A stretch of DNA of 64,000 nucleotides from Roseiarcus sp963798015 (GTDB lineage Bacteria; Pseudomonadota; Alphaproteobacteria; Rhizobiales; Beijerinckiaceae): positions 434,001 through 498,000 of the forward strand of contig CAWCSA010000005.1 of the NCBI GenBank assembly GCA_963798015.1, written 5' to 3'. The position numbers were made by a program, and so were the translations under genes. The number at the start of each line of letters is the position of its first letter. Positions within the stretch are counted from its first letter, which is position 1. Under the pieces are notes generated by a model that was given only the letters and a program-made list of their open reading frames with translations, had not been told where the DNA came from and searched no databases. This document shows, piece after piece, positions 8,514 through 16,944 of the stretch.

Positions 8514-9481
8514 GCGATGTCGAGACCATAAGCGTCAATCGACGCGGGGCCGAACTGACGGCTGCGCTACGACGAGACGCCGCAATGTTGAATCTCGGCG
8601 TTACCCATGGGCTGCGCGGCGAAACCCTGATTGACGCGGGCGCGAAGCATCGTGGCGGCGTCGATGCCGGGCTGCGCATCGCGGAAATCTGCATGGGCGG
8701 TCTCGGCGAGGTGCGGCTTACCCCGGGCAGCGCCACGCCACGTTGGCCGTGGACGATTGCGGTTCGTTCGCCGCAGCCGGTGATTGCGTGCCTCGGGAGC
8801 CAGTACGCGGGGTGGAGCCTGGCGCACGGGACCGGCAAGGACGCATTCTTCGCTCTCGGCTCCGGCCCGGCTCGGGCGCTGGCGCAAAAGGAGACGGTTT
8901 TGAAGGACATCGGCTATCGGGATGAAGCCGATGTCGCCACTGTTGTTATCGAAAGCGGCCGTCCACCGCCGCCGGAAATTCTGGACAAGGTGGCGAGCGA
9001 TTGCGGGGTTAAGCCTTCGGCTCTGACCGTGATTTACGCCCCGACGCAAAGCTTGGCTGGAGCGACGCAGGTGGTCGCGCGGGTGCTCGAAGTGGCGTTG
9101 CATAAGGCGCATGAGCTGAAGTTTCCGCTCGACCGTATCGTCGATGGCATGGGCGCCGCGCCGCTCAGCCCCCCGCATCCCGATTTTGTCATTGCGATGG
9201 GCCGCACCAACGACGCGATCATCTACGGCGGACGCGCGCAGCTCTATGTCACAGGGCCGGCCGCGGAGGCGAAGGGTCTTGCTGAGGCGCTTCCCAGTCG
9301 GGCATCGCGCGATTTCGGCGCTCCGTTTGCCGAGATTTTCAAGCGCTTCAAGAGCGACTTCTACGCCATCGATCCGATGCTGTTCAGCCCGGCCGAAGTG
9401 ATCGTCACCGCGATCGAAAGCGGAGAAAGTTTTCACGCAGGCGAAGTGCATCACAAATTGCTCGATGCCTCGTTCGCCTGA
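8510..9481 (+). CDS. mch: Methenyl-H4MPT cyclohydrolase
   Basis: 323-residue Mch, which reversibly converts methenyl-H4MPT to formyl-H4MPT in the cytoplasm, the step just before the Fhc complex. Diagnostic segments are DAGAKHRGGVDAGLRIAEIC, CLGSQYAGW, FFALGSGPARAL, and HELKFPLDRIVDGMGAAPL near residue 200. The start is TTG at 8510, overlapping the orf5 stop (TTGA) with AGGAGG seven bases upstream. The next gene starts inside its 3' end. Length matches the family. Confidence 0.95.
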   Translation: MSDVETISVNRRGAELTAALRRDAAMLNLGVTHGLRGETLIDAGAKHRGGVDAGLRIAEICMGGLGEVRLTPGSATPRWPWTIAVRSPQPVIACLGSQYAGWSLAHGTGKDAFFALGSGPARALAQKETVLKDIGYRDEADVATVVIESGRPPPPEILDKVASDCGVKPSALTVIYAPTQSLAGATQVVARVLEVALHKAHELKFPLDRIVDGMGAAPLSPPHPDFVIAMGRTNDAIIYGGRAQLYVTGPAAEAKGLAEALPSRASRDFGAPFAEIFKRFKSDFYAIDPMLFSPAEVIVTAIESGESFHAGEVHHKLLDASFA

Positions 9482-10409
9482 CAGGGGGGCGAGCAGCGCC
9501 GACGGCCCCACCATTCTTCTCGTCAGCGATCAGCGCGATTGGCACGTGCGCCAAATGGAAGCGGCATTCACGGTGGCCGGCGCGCGCGTCGCGCGCATCG
9601 ATCTTGCCGATTGTGGGTTCGATACGGGTAGCTCAAGCGGGTTGTCGTTACCTGTTCTGGGATCGCGGCTGCCCGATGCGGTCCATGTGCGCACGCTATC
9701 GGCCGGTTCGTTCGAGGCAGTCACCAAACGCCTGGGCGTGCTGCACGCGTTGGCGAAGCTTGGAATCGTCGTCTGGAACGACGCCCCTGCTATCGAACGC
9801 TGCGTCGACAAGTCGATGACGAGCTTTCTGCTCGCGCGCGCCGGCGTGCCGACGCCCCCGACCTGGACGATGGAATCGGCAGAAGCCGCGCGCGCCCTTG
9901 TCAAATGTGAAATGTCAAGCGGCCCGCTCGTGCTCAAGCCCCTGTTTGGCGCGCAGGGGAAAGGCCTGCGCTTGATACGACGGCCGGAGGACTTGCCCGC
10001 GCCGGAAGAGATCGCAGGGGTCTATTATCTGCAGCGGTTTCAATCGAACGGAGCTCAGGACTTCACGGATTATCGGCTGTTCGTCCTGCGCGGTCGGGTG
10101 ATCGCTGCGATGATGCGACGCGCTTCGACATGGATCACCAACGTCAAGCAAGGCGGCCAACCCTCGGCCATCACGCCTGACCCGAAGATGGAGCGTCTTG
10201 CGATTGCCGCGGCGGAAGCGGTCGGGGCCGCAATCGCCGGCGTCGACATCCTCGTTACCGCCGACGGCGGTCCGACCGTACTCGAGGTCAACAGCATGCC
10301 TGCTTGGAGCGGCGTGCAAAAGGTCGCCAAGCGCAACATCGCAGAGGCGATCGCACTGGCGCTGATGGAGACGCTCGAGCGCCGCCCCGCGCAAATGCCC
10401 GCGCCATGA
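9465..10409 (+). CDS. RimK-type ATP-grasp ligase of the H4MPT cluster (Orf17-like)
   Basis: 314-residue ATP-grasp protein of the RimK/MptN type. Such enzymes add glutamate to small molecules, and MptN adds the terminal glutamate in methanopterin synthesis in archaea. Visible parts are the central ATP-binding PLVLKPLFGAQGKGLRLI, DYRLFVLRGRVIAAMMRR, and the metal-binding VDILVTADGGPTVLEVNSMP near the C-terminus. It starts at ATG 9465, 17 bases inside mch, and ends in an ATGA overlap with the next gene. Related proteins sit in the same cluster in Methylobacterium (Orf17). A role in H4MPT or methylofuran side-chain assembly is inferred. Confidence 0.82.
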   Translation: MPRSPDRGASSADGPTILLVSDQRDWHVRQMEAAFTVAGARVARIDLADCGFDTGSSSGLSLPVLGSRLPDAVHVRTLSAGSFEAVTKRLGVLHALAKLGIVVWNDAPAIERCVDKSMTSFLLARAGVPTPPTWTMESAEAARALVKCEMSSGPLVLKPLFGAQGKGLRLIRRPEDLPAPEEIAGVYYLQRFQSNGAQDFTDYRLFVLRGRVIAAMMRRASTWITNVKQGGQPSAITPDPKMERLAIAAAEAVGAAIAGVDILVTADGGPTVLEVNSMPAWSGVQKVAKRNIAEAIALALMETLERRPAQMPAP

Positions 10410-11296
10410 AGAGCCTCGAAGATCGAGTTGCGGCGGCCTATATCGAGGCGTGCCTCGCGGAGCTCGACTCGCCAAAACCAGGCAACGTGCATCGTTTCGC
10501 GCCAGGCCACCGGATGGAAGTCGCGGACTTCGTTCGCAGCGCCGAGGCGAGCGCGGTTGCGATTGCATCACGAGGGGCGCGAGTGGGGCCCCGCGTCCTG
10601 GCTGCCGTCGATGCGACCCTCTCGGCGGTTCGACAAAACACCAATCTCGGCATCATCCTCCTGTGCGCGCCGCTTGCGGCCGCCGCCGAGGCCGAGGATA
10701 CGCCATTGCGCTCCGCGCTGGCGCGGGTGCTCGATCGTTTTGATCGGGCGGACGCTCAAGACGTCTTCGCCGCCATCGCCGCCGCTAATCCGGGCGGCCT
10801 CGGCCGCGCGCCTCGTCACGACGTGAACGCCCCTGCCACGGTTTCGCTGCGCGAGGCCATGGCGGAGGCAGCGGATCGGGATCGCATCGCGCGACAGTAC
10901 GTCACCGGTTACGAGGATATTTTCTCGCTCGGCTTGCCGGCGCTGGCGACCGGCCGCCAGCGGCATAGCGAAGCGCGCTGGTCGACGCTCGCCGTCTACT
11001 TGGCTTTTCTCGCCGCAGCGCCGGACACGCACATCGCACGAAAATTTGACGCTGCGACCGCCGAGTCGGTTCGTCGCGAGGCGGTGGGCTGGCGCGATGC
11101 CTTGGCTTCCGCACGCGATCCGGAGGGGATCGCAGACAGCTTATTGGGCTGGGACGCGGCGCTCAAATCGCGCGGGATCAACCCCGGAACGAGCGCGGAT
11201 CTCACCGTGGCGACGTTGTTTGCGTTCAGTCTTGCCGCCATTCGCGACGACAAATGCGCGCCCGCCATCTTGCCCTTGCGCGCTAACGATGATTGA
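10406..11296 (+). CDS. CitG-family protein of the H4MPT cluster (Orf7-like)
   Basis: 296-residue member of the triphosphoribosyl-dephospho-CoA synthase (CitG/MdcB) family. Family motifs seen are LDSPKPGNVHRF near residue 20, NTNLGIILLCAPLA near residue 80, and GINPGTSADLTVATLFAF near the C-terminus. No citrate lyase genes are nearby. Instead it lies between the RimK-like gene (ATGA overlap) and fae, as Orf7 does in other methylotrophs, where it is needed for H4MPT-dependent C1 metabolism. A transferase step in cofactor synthesis is likely, but its reaction is not established. Confidence 0.82.
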   Translation: MKSLEDRVAAAYIEACLAELDSPKPGNVHRFAPGHRMEVADFVRSAEASAVAIASRGARVGPRVLAAVDATLSAVRQNTNLGIILLCAPLAAAAEAEDTPLRSALARVLDRFDRADAQDVFAAIAAANPGGLGRAPRHDVNAPATVSLREAMAEAADRDRIARQYVTGYEDIFSLGLPALATGRQRHSEARWSTLAVYLAFLAAAPDTHIARKFDAATAESVRREAVGWRDALASARDPEGIADSLLGWDAALKSRGINPGTSADLTVATLFAFSLAAIRDDKCAPAILPLRANDD

Positions 11297-11304
11297 GTTG
11301 GGTT

Positions 11305-11324
11305 ACGGGGGGCGCGCCCCCCGT
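11305..11324. repeat. Perfect 20-base palindrome between the CitG-like gene and fae
   Basis: A run of six G, a CGCG centre and six C, flanked by AC and GT, reads identically on both strands. As RNA it folds into an 8-bp G/C stem with a 4-base loop, eight bases after the stop codon. It has no following T-run, so it could be a weak terminator or mRNA 3' stabiliser separating fae expression from the upstream operon. Confidence 0.6.
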
Positions 11325-11445
11325 GACTATCCGGCCAACCGATCCCGCTTGCCGCGGGATGCTGATAACAAGGATAGCCAGTCCGCCGGGCCTTAAAACG
11401 ACCGGAGGCAATTGTGGTTTGGCTTGATCTCAGGGAGGAATTGGC

Positions 11446-11955
11446 ATGGCGAAGATACACAAGCTAATGGTTGGCGAGTCGCTGGTCGGCGACGGCAATG
11501 AAGTCGCGCACATTGATCTGATCATTGGACCGCGGGGCAGCGCTGCGGAAAGCGCGTTCGCCAACGCGCTGGTCAACAACAAAGACGGCTTCACATCCCT
11601 TCTCGCGGTTCTGGCGCCCAATTTGGCGGTTAAGCCCCACACGGTCTTGTTCAACAAGGTGACGATCAAGGGCGCGAAGCAGGCGGTGCAGATGTTCGGC
11701 CCCGCGCAGCACGCAGTCGCCAAGGCGGTCGCGGACAGTGTCGCCGACGGAACAATTCCCGCCGCGGAAGCGGACGACGTTTTCATCTGCGTCGGCGTCT
11801 TTATCCATTGGGACGCCGCGGACGACAAGAAGATCCACGACTACAACTATCAGGCCGTCAAGGAATCGATCGAGCGGGCGGTTAACGGCAAGCCGACGCC
11901 CGCAGAGGTCGTCAGCCAGCGCAACTCCGCCAAGCACCCATTCAGCCCAAGCTGA
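11446..11955 (+). CDS. fae: Formaldehyde-activating enzyme
   Basis: 169-residue Fae, which condenses formaldehyde with H4MPT to give methylene-H4MPT, the entry reaction of the pathway encoded here. The protein is highly conserved: GDGNEVAHIDLIIGPRGS carries the active-site His (His22), followed by LVNNKDGFTSLLAVLAPNL, QAVQMFGPAQHAVAKAV and FIHWDAADDKKIHDYNY. AGGGAGGAATTGGC precedes the ATG, a strong ribosome site fitting an abundant enzyme. It has its own 149-base upstream region with a palindrome and ends before a strong terminator. mtdB, the next enzyme, is not in this window. Confidence 0.97.
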   Translation: MAKIHKLMVGESLVGDGNEVAHIDLIIGPRGSAAESAFANALVNNKDGFTSLLAVLAPNLAVKPHTVLFNKVTIKGAKQAVQMFGPAQHAVAKAVADSVADGTIPAAEADDVFICVGVFIHWDAADDKKIHDYNYQAVKESIERAVNGKPTPAEVVSQRNSAKHPFSPS

Positions 11956-11985
11956 GCGGTCGGCGGCGATCGCGTTGAATTGATC

Positions 11986-12016
11986 CGCACGCAGGAGAGC
12001 AGCTCTCCTGCGTGCG
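11986..12016. terminator. Bidirectional terminator between fae and the response regulator
   Basis: A perfect 14-bp inverted repeat (cgcacgcaggagag and its complement) with a 3-base loop lies in the 78-base gap between two convergent genes. A short T-run follows on the plus strand (tcagttt). It should terminate fae, and possibly the opposing regulator mRNA too. Confidence 0.85.
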
Positions 12017-12033
12017 TCAGTTTCTCCCGAGGC

Positions 12034-12651
12034 TCAGCTTCGCGCGTCTATGGCGATGCGCATCAGGTCCATGGCCGAGCGTGCGCCCAGCTTCTGCTTG
12101 AGCTGGGTGCAATTGTTGGCAATCGTCTTGTAGGAGACGCTAAGAAGATCGGCGATCTGCGCCATCGTGCGTCCGGCGGCCAGAAGGCGAAGAATTTCGA
12201 GTTCGCGGGCGCTCAAATTCGATAATGCGTCCGGGCTCGGATCAGCGCGCAGAAAAGCAATTCGCCGCGCCATTTCAGGGTGTAGATAGCGGCCGCCGTT
12301 CGCCACCGTCTTGACCGCGCCGGCAAACAGCGTCGGATCGTCATTCTTCGCAATATAACCTTTGGCGCCGGCCTCAATCGCGCGCGCGGCGACGGTTGGA
12401 TCGTCGTTCATGCTGAAGATGACGAGCCGCGCCTCCGGCTCACGCTCGAGGATCCGGCGCAGAAGCTCGAGCCCCGAGTACCCCGGCAGATTGATATCAA
12501 TGACCCCGACGTCCGGTTTGTGATCGAAATAGGCGGCGAAACCGCCGGCGCCATCCTGCGCCTCGATGACCTCGACTTCCGGCTCCCCCTCGAGGAGCGC
12601 CCGGCACCCCGAGACAATGATCGGATGGTCGTCGACGATAAGAACCCGCAC
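12034..12651 (-). CDS. Response regulator, NarL/LuxR family, divergent from its kinase
   Basis: 205-residue response regulator. GTG 12651 is chosen as start because GAGGAG lies about nine bases upstream and the receiver begins at once with VRVLIVDDHP; a longer open frame to 12777 adds no domain. The receiver has the Asp in VGVIDINLPG and the Lys in GYIAKNDD. The HTH shows LSARELEILRLLAAGRTMAQ. It is divergent from the histidine kinase at 12795 and paralogous to the regulator at 1855. Because the pair directly precedes the TonB receptor and lanmodulin-like genes, it may control metal uptake or the choice of methanol dehydrogenase; this is inference. Confidence 0.88.
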   Translation of the reverse strand: MRVLIVDDHPIIVSGCRALLEGEPEVEVIEAQDGAGGFAAYFDHKPDVGVIDINLPGYSGLELLRRILEREPEARLVIFSMNDDPTVAARAIEAGAKGYIAKNDDPTLFAGAVKTVANGGRYLHPEMARRIAFLRADPSPDALSNLSARELEILRLLAAGRTMAQIADLLSVSYKTIANNCTQLKQKLGARSAMDLMRIAIDARS

Positions 12652-12794
12652 GGACTTAACTCTCCTCGGCGATGTCGACCGTCCCACGCCGCAAAGGGCG
12701 CAAAGGGAACCGGGCCGGAAGCGCCGTCCCTCGCCAGCATTGACAGCGGCCGGCGCAAAATCAACGGTGAAGAACAAAAAAAGGCGTCAGACGG

Positions 12795-14144
12795 ATGTGG
12801 CGTTCAATCTCCCTGAGTAATCGGCTCAATCTCATCTTTGCCTCGCTTTTCGCGTTCTGGCTCGTGGCCGATGCGATCCATGACGTCTGGCAGGCAAGCG
12901 GGAGATCTCGCGTCGAAACACAAAGCGCGATGCGGCTGACGAAGGATTTCGTGGCAACCACCCTTGCGCTTTCGCCTGAGGCGCCGGAGCCGGAAGTGGT
13001 CAAGAACCTCGTCGCCAGTCTGCAGCATTTGCGGCACGTGCGCGCGGGTATTGGCGATGCGTCGCTTGCTTCCGCAATTCTCCGCGAGGCGAACACGGAG
13101 TCCGAGGCGCCGCGCTGGTTTCGCGCCCTTGCAGGCGCGCCGGCCGAAACGGCCGTCATTCCTGTTGCGCTGAAGAACGGCGGGACGGCGTCGATCGTTC
13201 TTGTCGCAGATCCGGCCGACGAGATCGACGAGGTCTGGGACGAAGCGCGGGAGAACGCGCTCGAGGGCGGATTGCTGGCGCTCGCCGCGATCGGCGTGAC
13301 CAGCCTTCTGGTCGGGCGCGCGGTCAGGCCGCTCGGGGTCGCCGGAGTGACGCTCTCGAAGCTTGAATCCGGCGACTATTCCGCGCGCGCCGAAGGCGAC
13401 GGACCCCCTGAGATCCGCAACCTCAACGCCAAGATCAACAGCCTCGCCAAGACTCTCGACGGATTGAATCGCGCCAACGACGAATTGATGGAGCGCGTCT
13501 TTGACGCCCACGACGAGGAGCGTCAACTCATAGCGCACGAGTTGCATGACGAGTTCGGACCTCATCTGTTTGCTTTGCGCGCAAGCGCCGCCGTGCTGGC
13601 GAAGACCATCGGCGACCAGCCCGCAGCCCGTGCGGCCGCGAGCGCGATCGAAGCTCAGGTTGGAGAACTGCAAGGCCAGAACCGACGGATCCTGGCCGAT
13701 CTTCGCCCGGCCGCGCTCGAGGAACTCGGTCTCGTCGAGGCGCTTGAGGCGCTGGTCGCGCATTGGCGCCGCGCCGATCCTAAAATGGCGGTCACGCTCG
13801 AGGTGGACCCCGGCGTCGAAGCCCTGGGCGATCGAGCGAGTCTGATGGCGTATCGCTTCGTGCAGGAGGCGATGACCAACGCGTTTCGCCATGCGGGAGC
13901 GACGCGGATCGAGGCGTCGCTGAAGTTCGAACCCCGGAGTGAGGCGCCAAGCCTGCGCGATCCGGCGCTTGCCGGGCTCGTCATGCGCGTGGCCGACGAT
14001 GGCCGTGGGCTGAACGGCGAGGCGGAAGCGGGAATGGGCCTCGCCGGCATGCGTGACCGAGTCCGGCTCATGGGCGGATCGGTCAGGATTGAGTCGTCAC
14101 AAGGCGGCGGAGTTGTGGTCGAAGCGTGTTTTACTGAACGCTGA
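12795..14144 (+). CDS. Sensor histidine kinase beside the metal-uptake genes
   Basis: 449-residue membrane kinase. Helix 1 is at about residues 11-27, a periplasmic domain at about 28-150 has the LapD/MoxY style, helix 2 is at about 157-174, and a HAMP linker follows (about 175-225). HisKA_3 shows AHELHDEFGPHLFALR with likely phosphoacceptor His251. The GHKL ATPase has QEAMTNAFRHAGA and VADDGRGL, then GMGLAGMRDRVRLMGGSV. It has the same layout as the kinase at 494-1858. It is transcribed toward the TonB receptor, 210 bases away, and away from its presumed partner regulator. The periplasmic domain could sense a metal or a C1 compound; no metal-binding motif is obvious. Confidence 0.88.
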   Translation: MWRSISLSNRLNLIFASLFAFWLVADAIHDVWQASGRSRVETQSAMRLTKDFVATTLALSPEAPEPEVVKNLVASLQHLRHVRAGIGDASLASAILREANTESEAPRWFRALAGAPAETAVIPVALKNGGTASIVLVADPADEIDEVWDEARENALEGGLLALAAIGVTSLLVGRAVRPLGVAGVTLSKLESGDYSARAEGDGPPEIRNLNAKINSLAKTLDGLNRANDELMERVFDAHDEERQLIAHELHDEFGPHLFALRASAAVLAKTIGDQPAARAAASAIEAQVGELQGQNRRILADLRPAALEELGLVEALEALVAHWRRADPKMAVTLEVDPGVEALGDRASLMAYRFVQEAMTNAFRHAGATRIEASLKFEPRSEAPSLRDPALAGLVMRVADDGRGLNGEAEAGMGLAGMRDRVRLMGGSVRIESSQGGGVVVEACFTER

Positions 14145-14156
14145 CCCACTCATGAT

Positions 14157-14173
14157 TCGGGAACGCTTCCCGA
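14157..14173 (+). terminator. Small hairpin after the sensor kinase gene
   Basis: A 6-bp inverted repeat (tcggga/tcccga) with a 5-base loop lies 13 bases after the kinase stop. There is no T-run. It is a weak candidate terminator separating the kinase gene from the receptor gene. Confidence 0.3.
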
Positions 14174-14354
14174 TATTGTCAGGAATTAAGCCCTGGAAAA
14201 TCTCTAATCATTGAAATTACCCGCGGCGGTCCGCGTGGTTATCATAGCCCATTCGCGGGCGGGCTCAGGTGATGCTTCGCATCTCATACTCTCCCGGGGA
14301 GCGCTCGCGATTCCTTGATTGCCAGGGGAATAGAGTCAAAAAAGGGTCGAAAGA

Positions 14355-16697
14355 ATGACGATCAAAGTTGCCGGACGTATTGCGACGGCCGGTGTCGCTC
14401 TCGCCCTTGCGACAGCCGGCTCTCGGGCTGAGGAGATCCAACTTCCCACTTTCGACGTGGTCGCGACCACCCCGCTCGGCGGCGGCGATATCGATGTCGC
14501 CAAGTCGCCCTTCGCCGTTTGGCAGACGAATTCGCAGGACATCCAAACCTTTAACAACTCGACGCTGCCTGACACCCTGGCGCGTCAGGCGCCGGGCGTG
14601 ACCGTCGGCAACGTCTCAGGCAACGACTTCCAGCCAGACCTCATGTATCGCGGATTTGACGCGACGGCTGTCAGCGGGACGCCGATCGGCCTCGCCGTCT
14701 ATCAAAACGGTGTCCGTATCAACGAGGCGTTCGGCGACACGGTCAACTGGGAGCTCATTCCAGAGAATGCGATCGACAGGACCGCGATCATAGCCGGAAA
14801 CCCGATCTTCGGACTCAACGCGCTTGGCGGCGCGGTGACCGTAACCATGAAGAACGGCTTCACCTGGGATGGCTTCGAGGCGGATATGCGCGCCGGCTCG
14901 TTCAATCGCGCTCAAGAGGAAGTTCAGTACGGAAAGCAGATTGGCAATTACTCGGTCTATGTTGCGGCGACACAGATCAACGATGGTGGGTGGCGCGTCG
15001 ACGGAAATAGCCAGATTACCAATTTCTACGGCGATGTTGGCTACAAGGCGAACGGGTTTGAGTCGCACCTGCAGGTCACTGCGGGCGACAGCCAGCTCGG
15101 CGCGGGGGCCTACACCCCTATCCAGCAACTGCAGAACAGCTGGAACAGCGTCTATACCGTTCCGCAGTCGACTGAAAACAAGCTGGCGATGGTGAACTGG
15201 ACCGCCAGCTACAATTATTCGTCCACCCTGAGCTTCCAGGGCAACGCGTATTTCCGCGCCTTCAATCAGGCCCATGTCGATGGCAACTCGACCGACGTAT
15301 TTCCTTGTCCGCCGTCGTCGTGCCTTGGCGACGACGACAATCCGACGCCCGTGCATGACACATTCGGCAATGTCATTCCCGATCTATCAAATGGCGGAAC
15401 GACGGACCTGGGCGAAATCGATCGAAACTGGACTCAATCGCGTTCGCTCGGATTCACTGGACAGGCGGTCGAGACCGCACAACTTTGGGGCCACGACAAT
15501 ACTCTGACCGTCGGCGCGTCGCTTGACTACGGGTGGACGCGATTCACGGGCAACAGCCAGCTTGGCGTTGTTCCCGCGCTCGTCAACAACTCCCTTCCGG
15601 TGATCGGCCTTCCGTTCATTATTGACGAACCCGACAGCTTCCTGAACCCGATCTTGGCGCACACGAACAACACTTATACCGGCATTTACGCGCTCGACAC
15701 TTACAGCGTGACCGACCGCCTGACGGTCACCGCCGGCGGGCGCTTCAACTACGCCGGCATCAGCATCGACGGCCAGAACAACGCTCTTCTCAACGGCTTT
15801 TCAAACTTCTTTCACGTCAATCCAACCGTGGGCTTCACTTACAAGATCACACCCGACATCAATCTTTACGCGGGATATGCGATGACCAACCGCGCGCCGA
15901 CGCCGCTCGAGCTCGGCTGCGCGGACCCCAACAACCCCTGCATCATCGACAGTTTCTTGAGTTCGGATCCGAAACTGAAGCAGGTTGTCGGCCAGACTTT
16001 CGAGGTGGGCTTCCGCGGGACGAACGCCTTCAGCCAATTCGGTCTGGGTCCCCAATGGGGCAAGCTGCAGTGGTCAGCAGGGCTTTTCCGTACGACACTC
16101 AACAACGACATCCTGCCGTTGCAGAGCCCAGACAATGGCTTCGGCTTTTTCGCGAATGTTGGAACGACGCTGCGTCAGGGCGCGGAGATCAGCGCAAACT
16201 GGACCAACGATCGTTGGACGGCCTATGCCAATTACACTTATCTTGACGCAGTCTATCTTTCGACTTTCGATGAGCCGTCGCCGTTCAATCCGCTGGCGGA
16301 CGCCAACGGGAACATCCCGATCACGAACGGGACGCAAATCGCAGGCATCCCTAAGAACACCGTGAAACTCGGGGTTGACTATGCGGTCACTGACAAGTGG
16401 CACGTTGGCGCGGATATGGTCGCGGCGTCAGGACAGGTCATTTTTGGCAACGAGAATAACGCCGTTCCGCAAGTCCCAGGCTACGCGGTCTTTGGTCTGC
16501 ACACGTCCTACCAGGTGGGCAAGAATTTCCAGATCTATGGCTTTGCCCAGAACATCTTCGATCAGCGCTATTACACGTCTGGCGCATTGTTCGACATCAC
16601 TTCATTCCCCAACGCGGCGCCGTTCCTGACCAATCCAACAAGCCTTGGGCCAGGGAAGCCCGTCGCCATCTATGGAGGGATGCGGATTACATTGTAG
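14355..16697 (+). CDS. TonB-dependent outer-membrane receptor, likely lanthanide/lanthanophore (LutH-like)
   Basis: 780-residue TonB-dependent receptor. A signal peptide ends near residue 25, then a TonB-box-like stretch (LPTFDVVATTP) leads into the plug domain (SGNDFQPDLMYRGFDATAVS, IFGLNALGGAVTVTMKNG). The rest is a 22-strand-type barrel ending in a short C-terminus (GGMRITL). No cobalamin riboswitch or siderophore genes are near. The next gene encodes a lanmodulin-like protein, as lutH and lanM are neighbours in Methylobacterium extorquens, and ExbB-ExbD-TonB follow. Uptake of lanthanide ions or a chelate is therefore the best inference; copper or iron chelates remain possible. Confidence 0.85.
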   Translation: MTIKVAGRIATAGVALALATAGSRAEEIQLPTFDVVATTPLGGGDIDVAKSPFAVWQTNSQDIQTFNNSTLPDTLARQAPGVTVGNVSGNDFQPDLMYRGFDATAVSGTPIGLAVYQNGVRINEAFGDTVNWELIPENAIDRTAIIAGNPIFGLNALGGAVTVTMKNGFTWDGFEADMRAGSFNRAQEEVQYGKQIGNYSVYVAATQINDGGWRVDGNSQITNFYGDVGYKANGFESHLQVTAGDSQLGAGAYTPIQQLQNSWNSVYTVPQSTENKLAMVNWTASYNYSSTLSFQGNAYFRAFNQAHVDGNSTDVFPCPPSSCLGDDDNPTPVHDTFGNVIPDLSNGGTTDLGEIDRNWTQSRSLGFTGQAVETAQLWGHDNTLTVGASLDYGWTRFTGNSQLGVVPALVNNSLPVIGLPFIIDEPDSFLNPILAHTNNTYTGIYALDTYSVTDRLTVTAGGRFNYAGISIDGQNNALLNGFSNFFHVNPTVGFTYKITPDINLYAGYAMTNRAPTPLELGCADPNNPCIIDSFLSSDPKLKQVVGQTFEVGFRGTNAFSQFGLGPQWGKLQWSAGLFRTTLNNDILPLQSPDNGFGFFANVGTTLRQGAEISANWTNDRWTAYANYTYLDAVYLSTFDEPSPFNPLADANGNIPITNGTQIAGIPKNTVKLGVDYAVTDKWHVGADMVAASGQVIFGNENNAVPQVPGYAVFGLHTSYQVGKNFQIYGFAQNIFDQRYYTSGALFDITSFPNAAPFLTNPTSLGPGKPVAIYGGMRITL

Positions 16698-16709
16698 CAT
16701 TGAAGTCAT

Positions 16710-16729
16710 GCCAGCCGGAGGCGGCTGGC
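16710..16729 (+). terminator. Hairpin after the TonB receptor gene
   Basis: A perfect 8-bp inverted repeat (gccagccg/cggctggc) with a 4-base loop sits 12 bases after the receptor stop. No T-run follows, so it may be an attenuator or mRNA-protecting stem rather than a full terminator. The remaining about 215 bases up to lanM probably hold a separate lanM promoter; none is clear to me. Confidence 0.45.
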
Positions 16730-16944
16730 CCCGCCTCTCGCGAGGTCCCACGGAGGTCCAGCCGCAGAACATCGTGCGGATTTCCGCTCGAGTCGCTCCC
16801 GCTCAGAAGGGATTAAAGCGCTGGTCGTTTGCATTTTATATCTCGCCTGAGTAGGGGAGGCTCCAGATCACGTCTGGCCGCGGTGCAACAAGCGAAGCGT
16901 CTGAACGTTTTTTCGCGTCCGGTGATCATCTACAGGAGCATCAG

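Noticed and set aside
14145..14354. Cobalamin riboswitch upstream of the TonB receptor
   Set aside because: The 210 bases contain a small hairpin but none of the conserved B12-box sequence, and no cobalamin genes are nearby.
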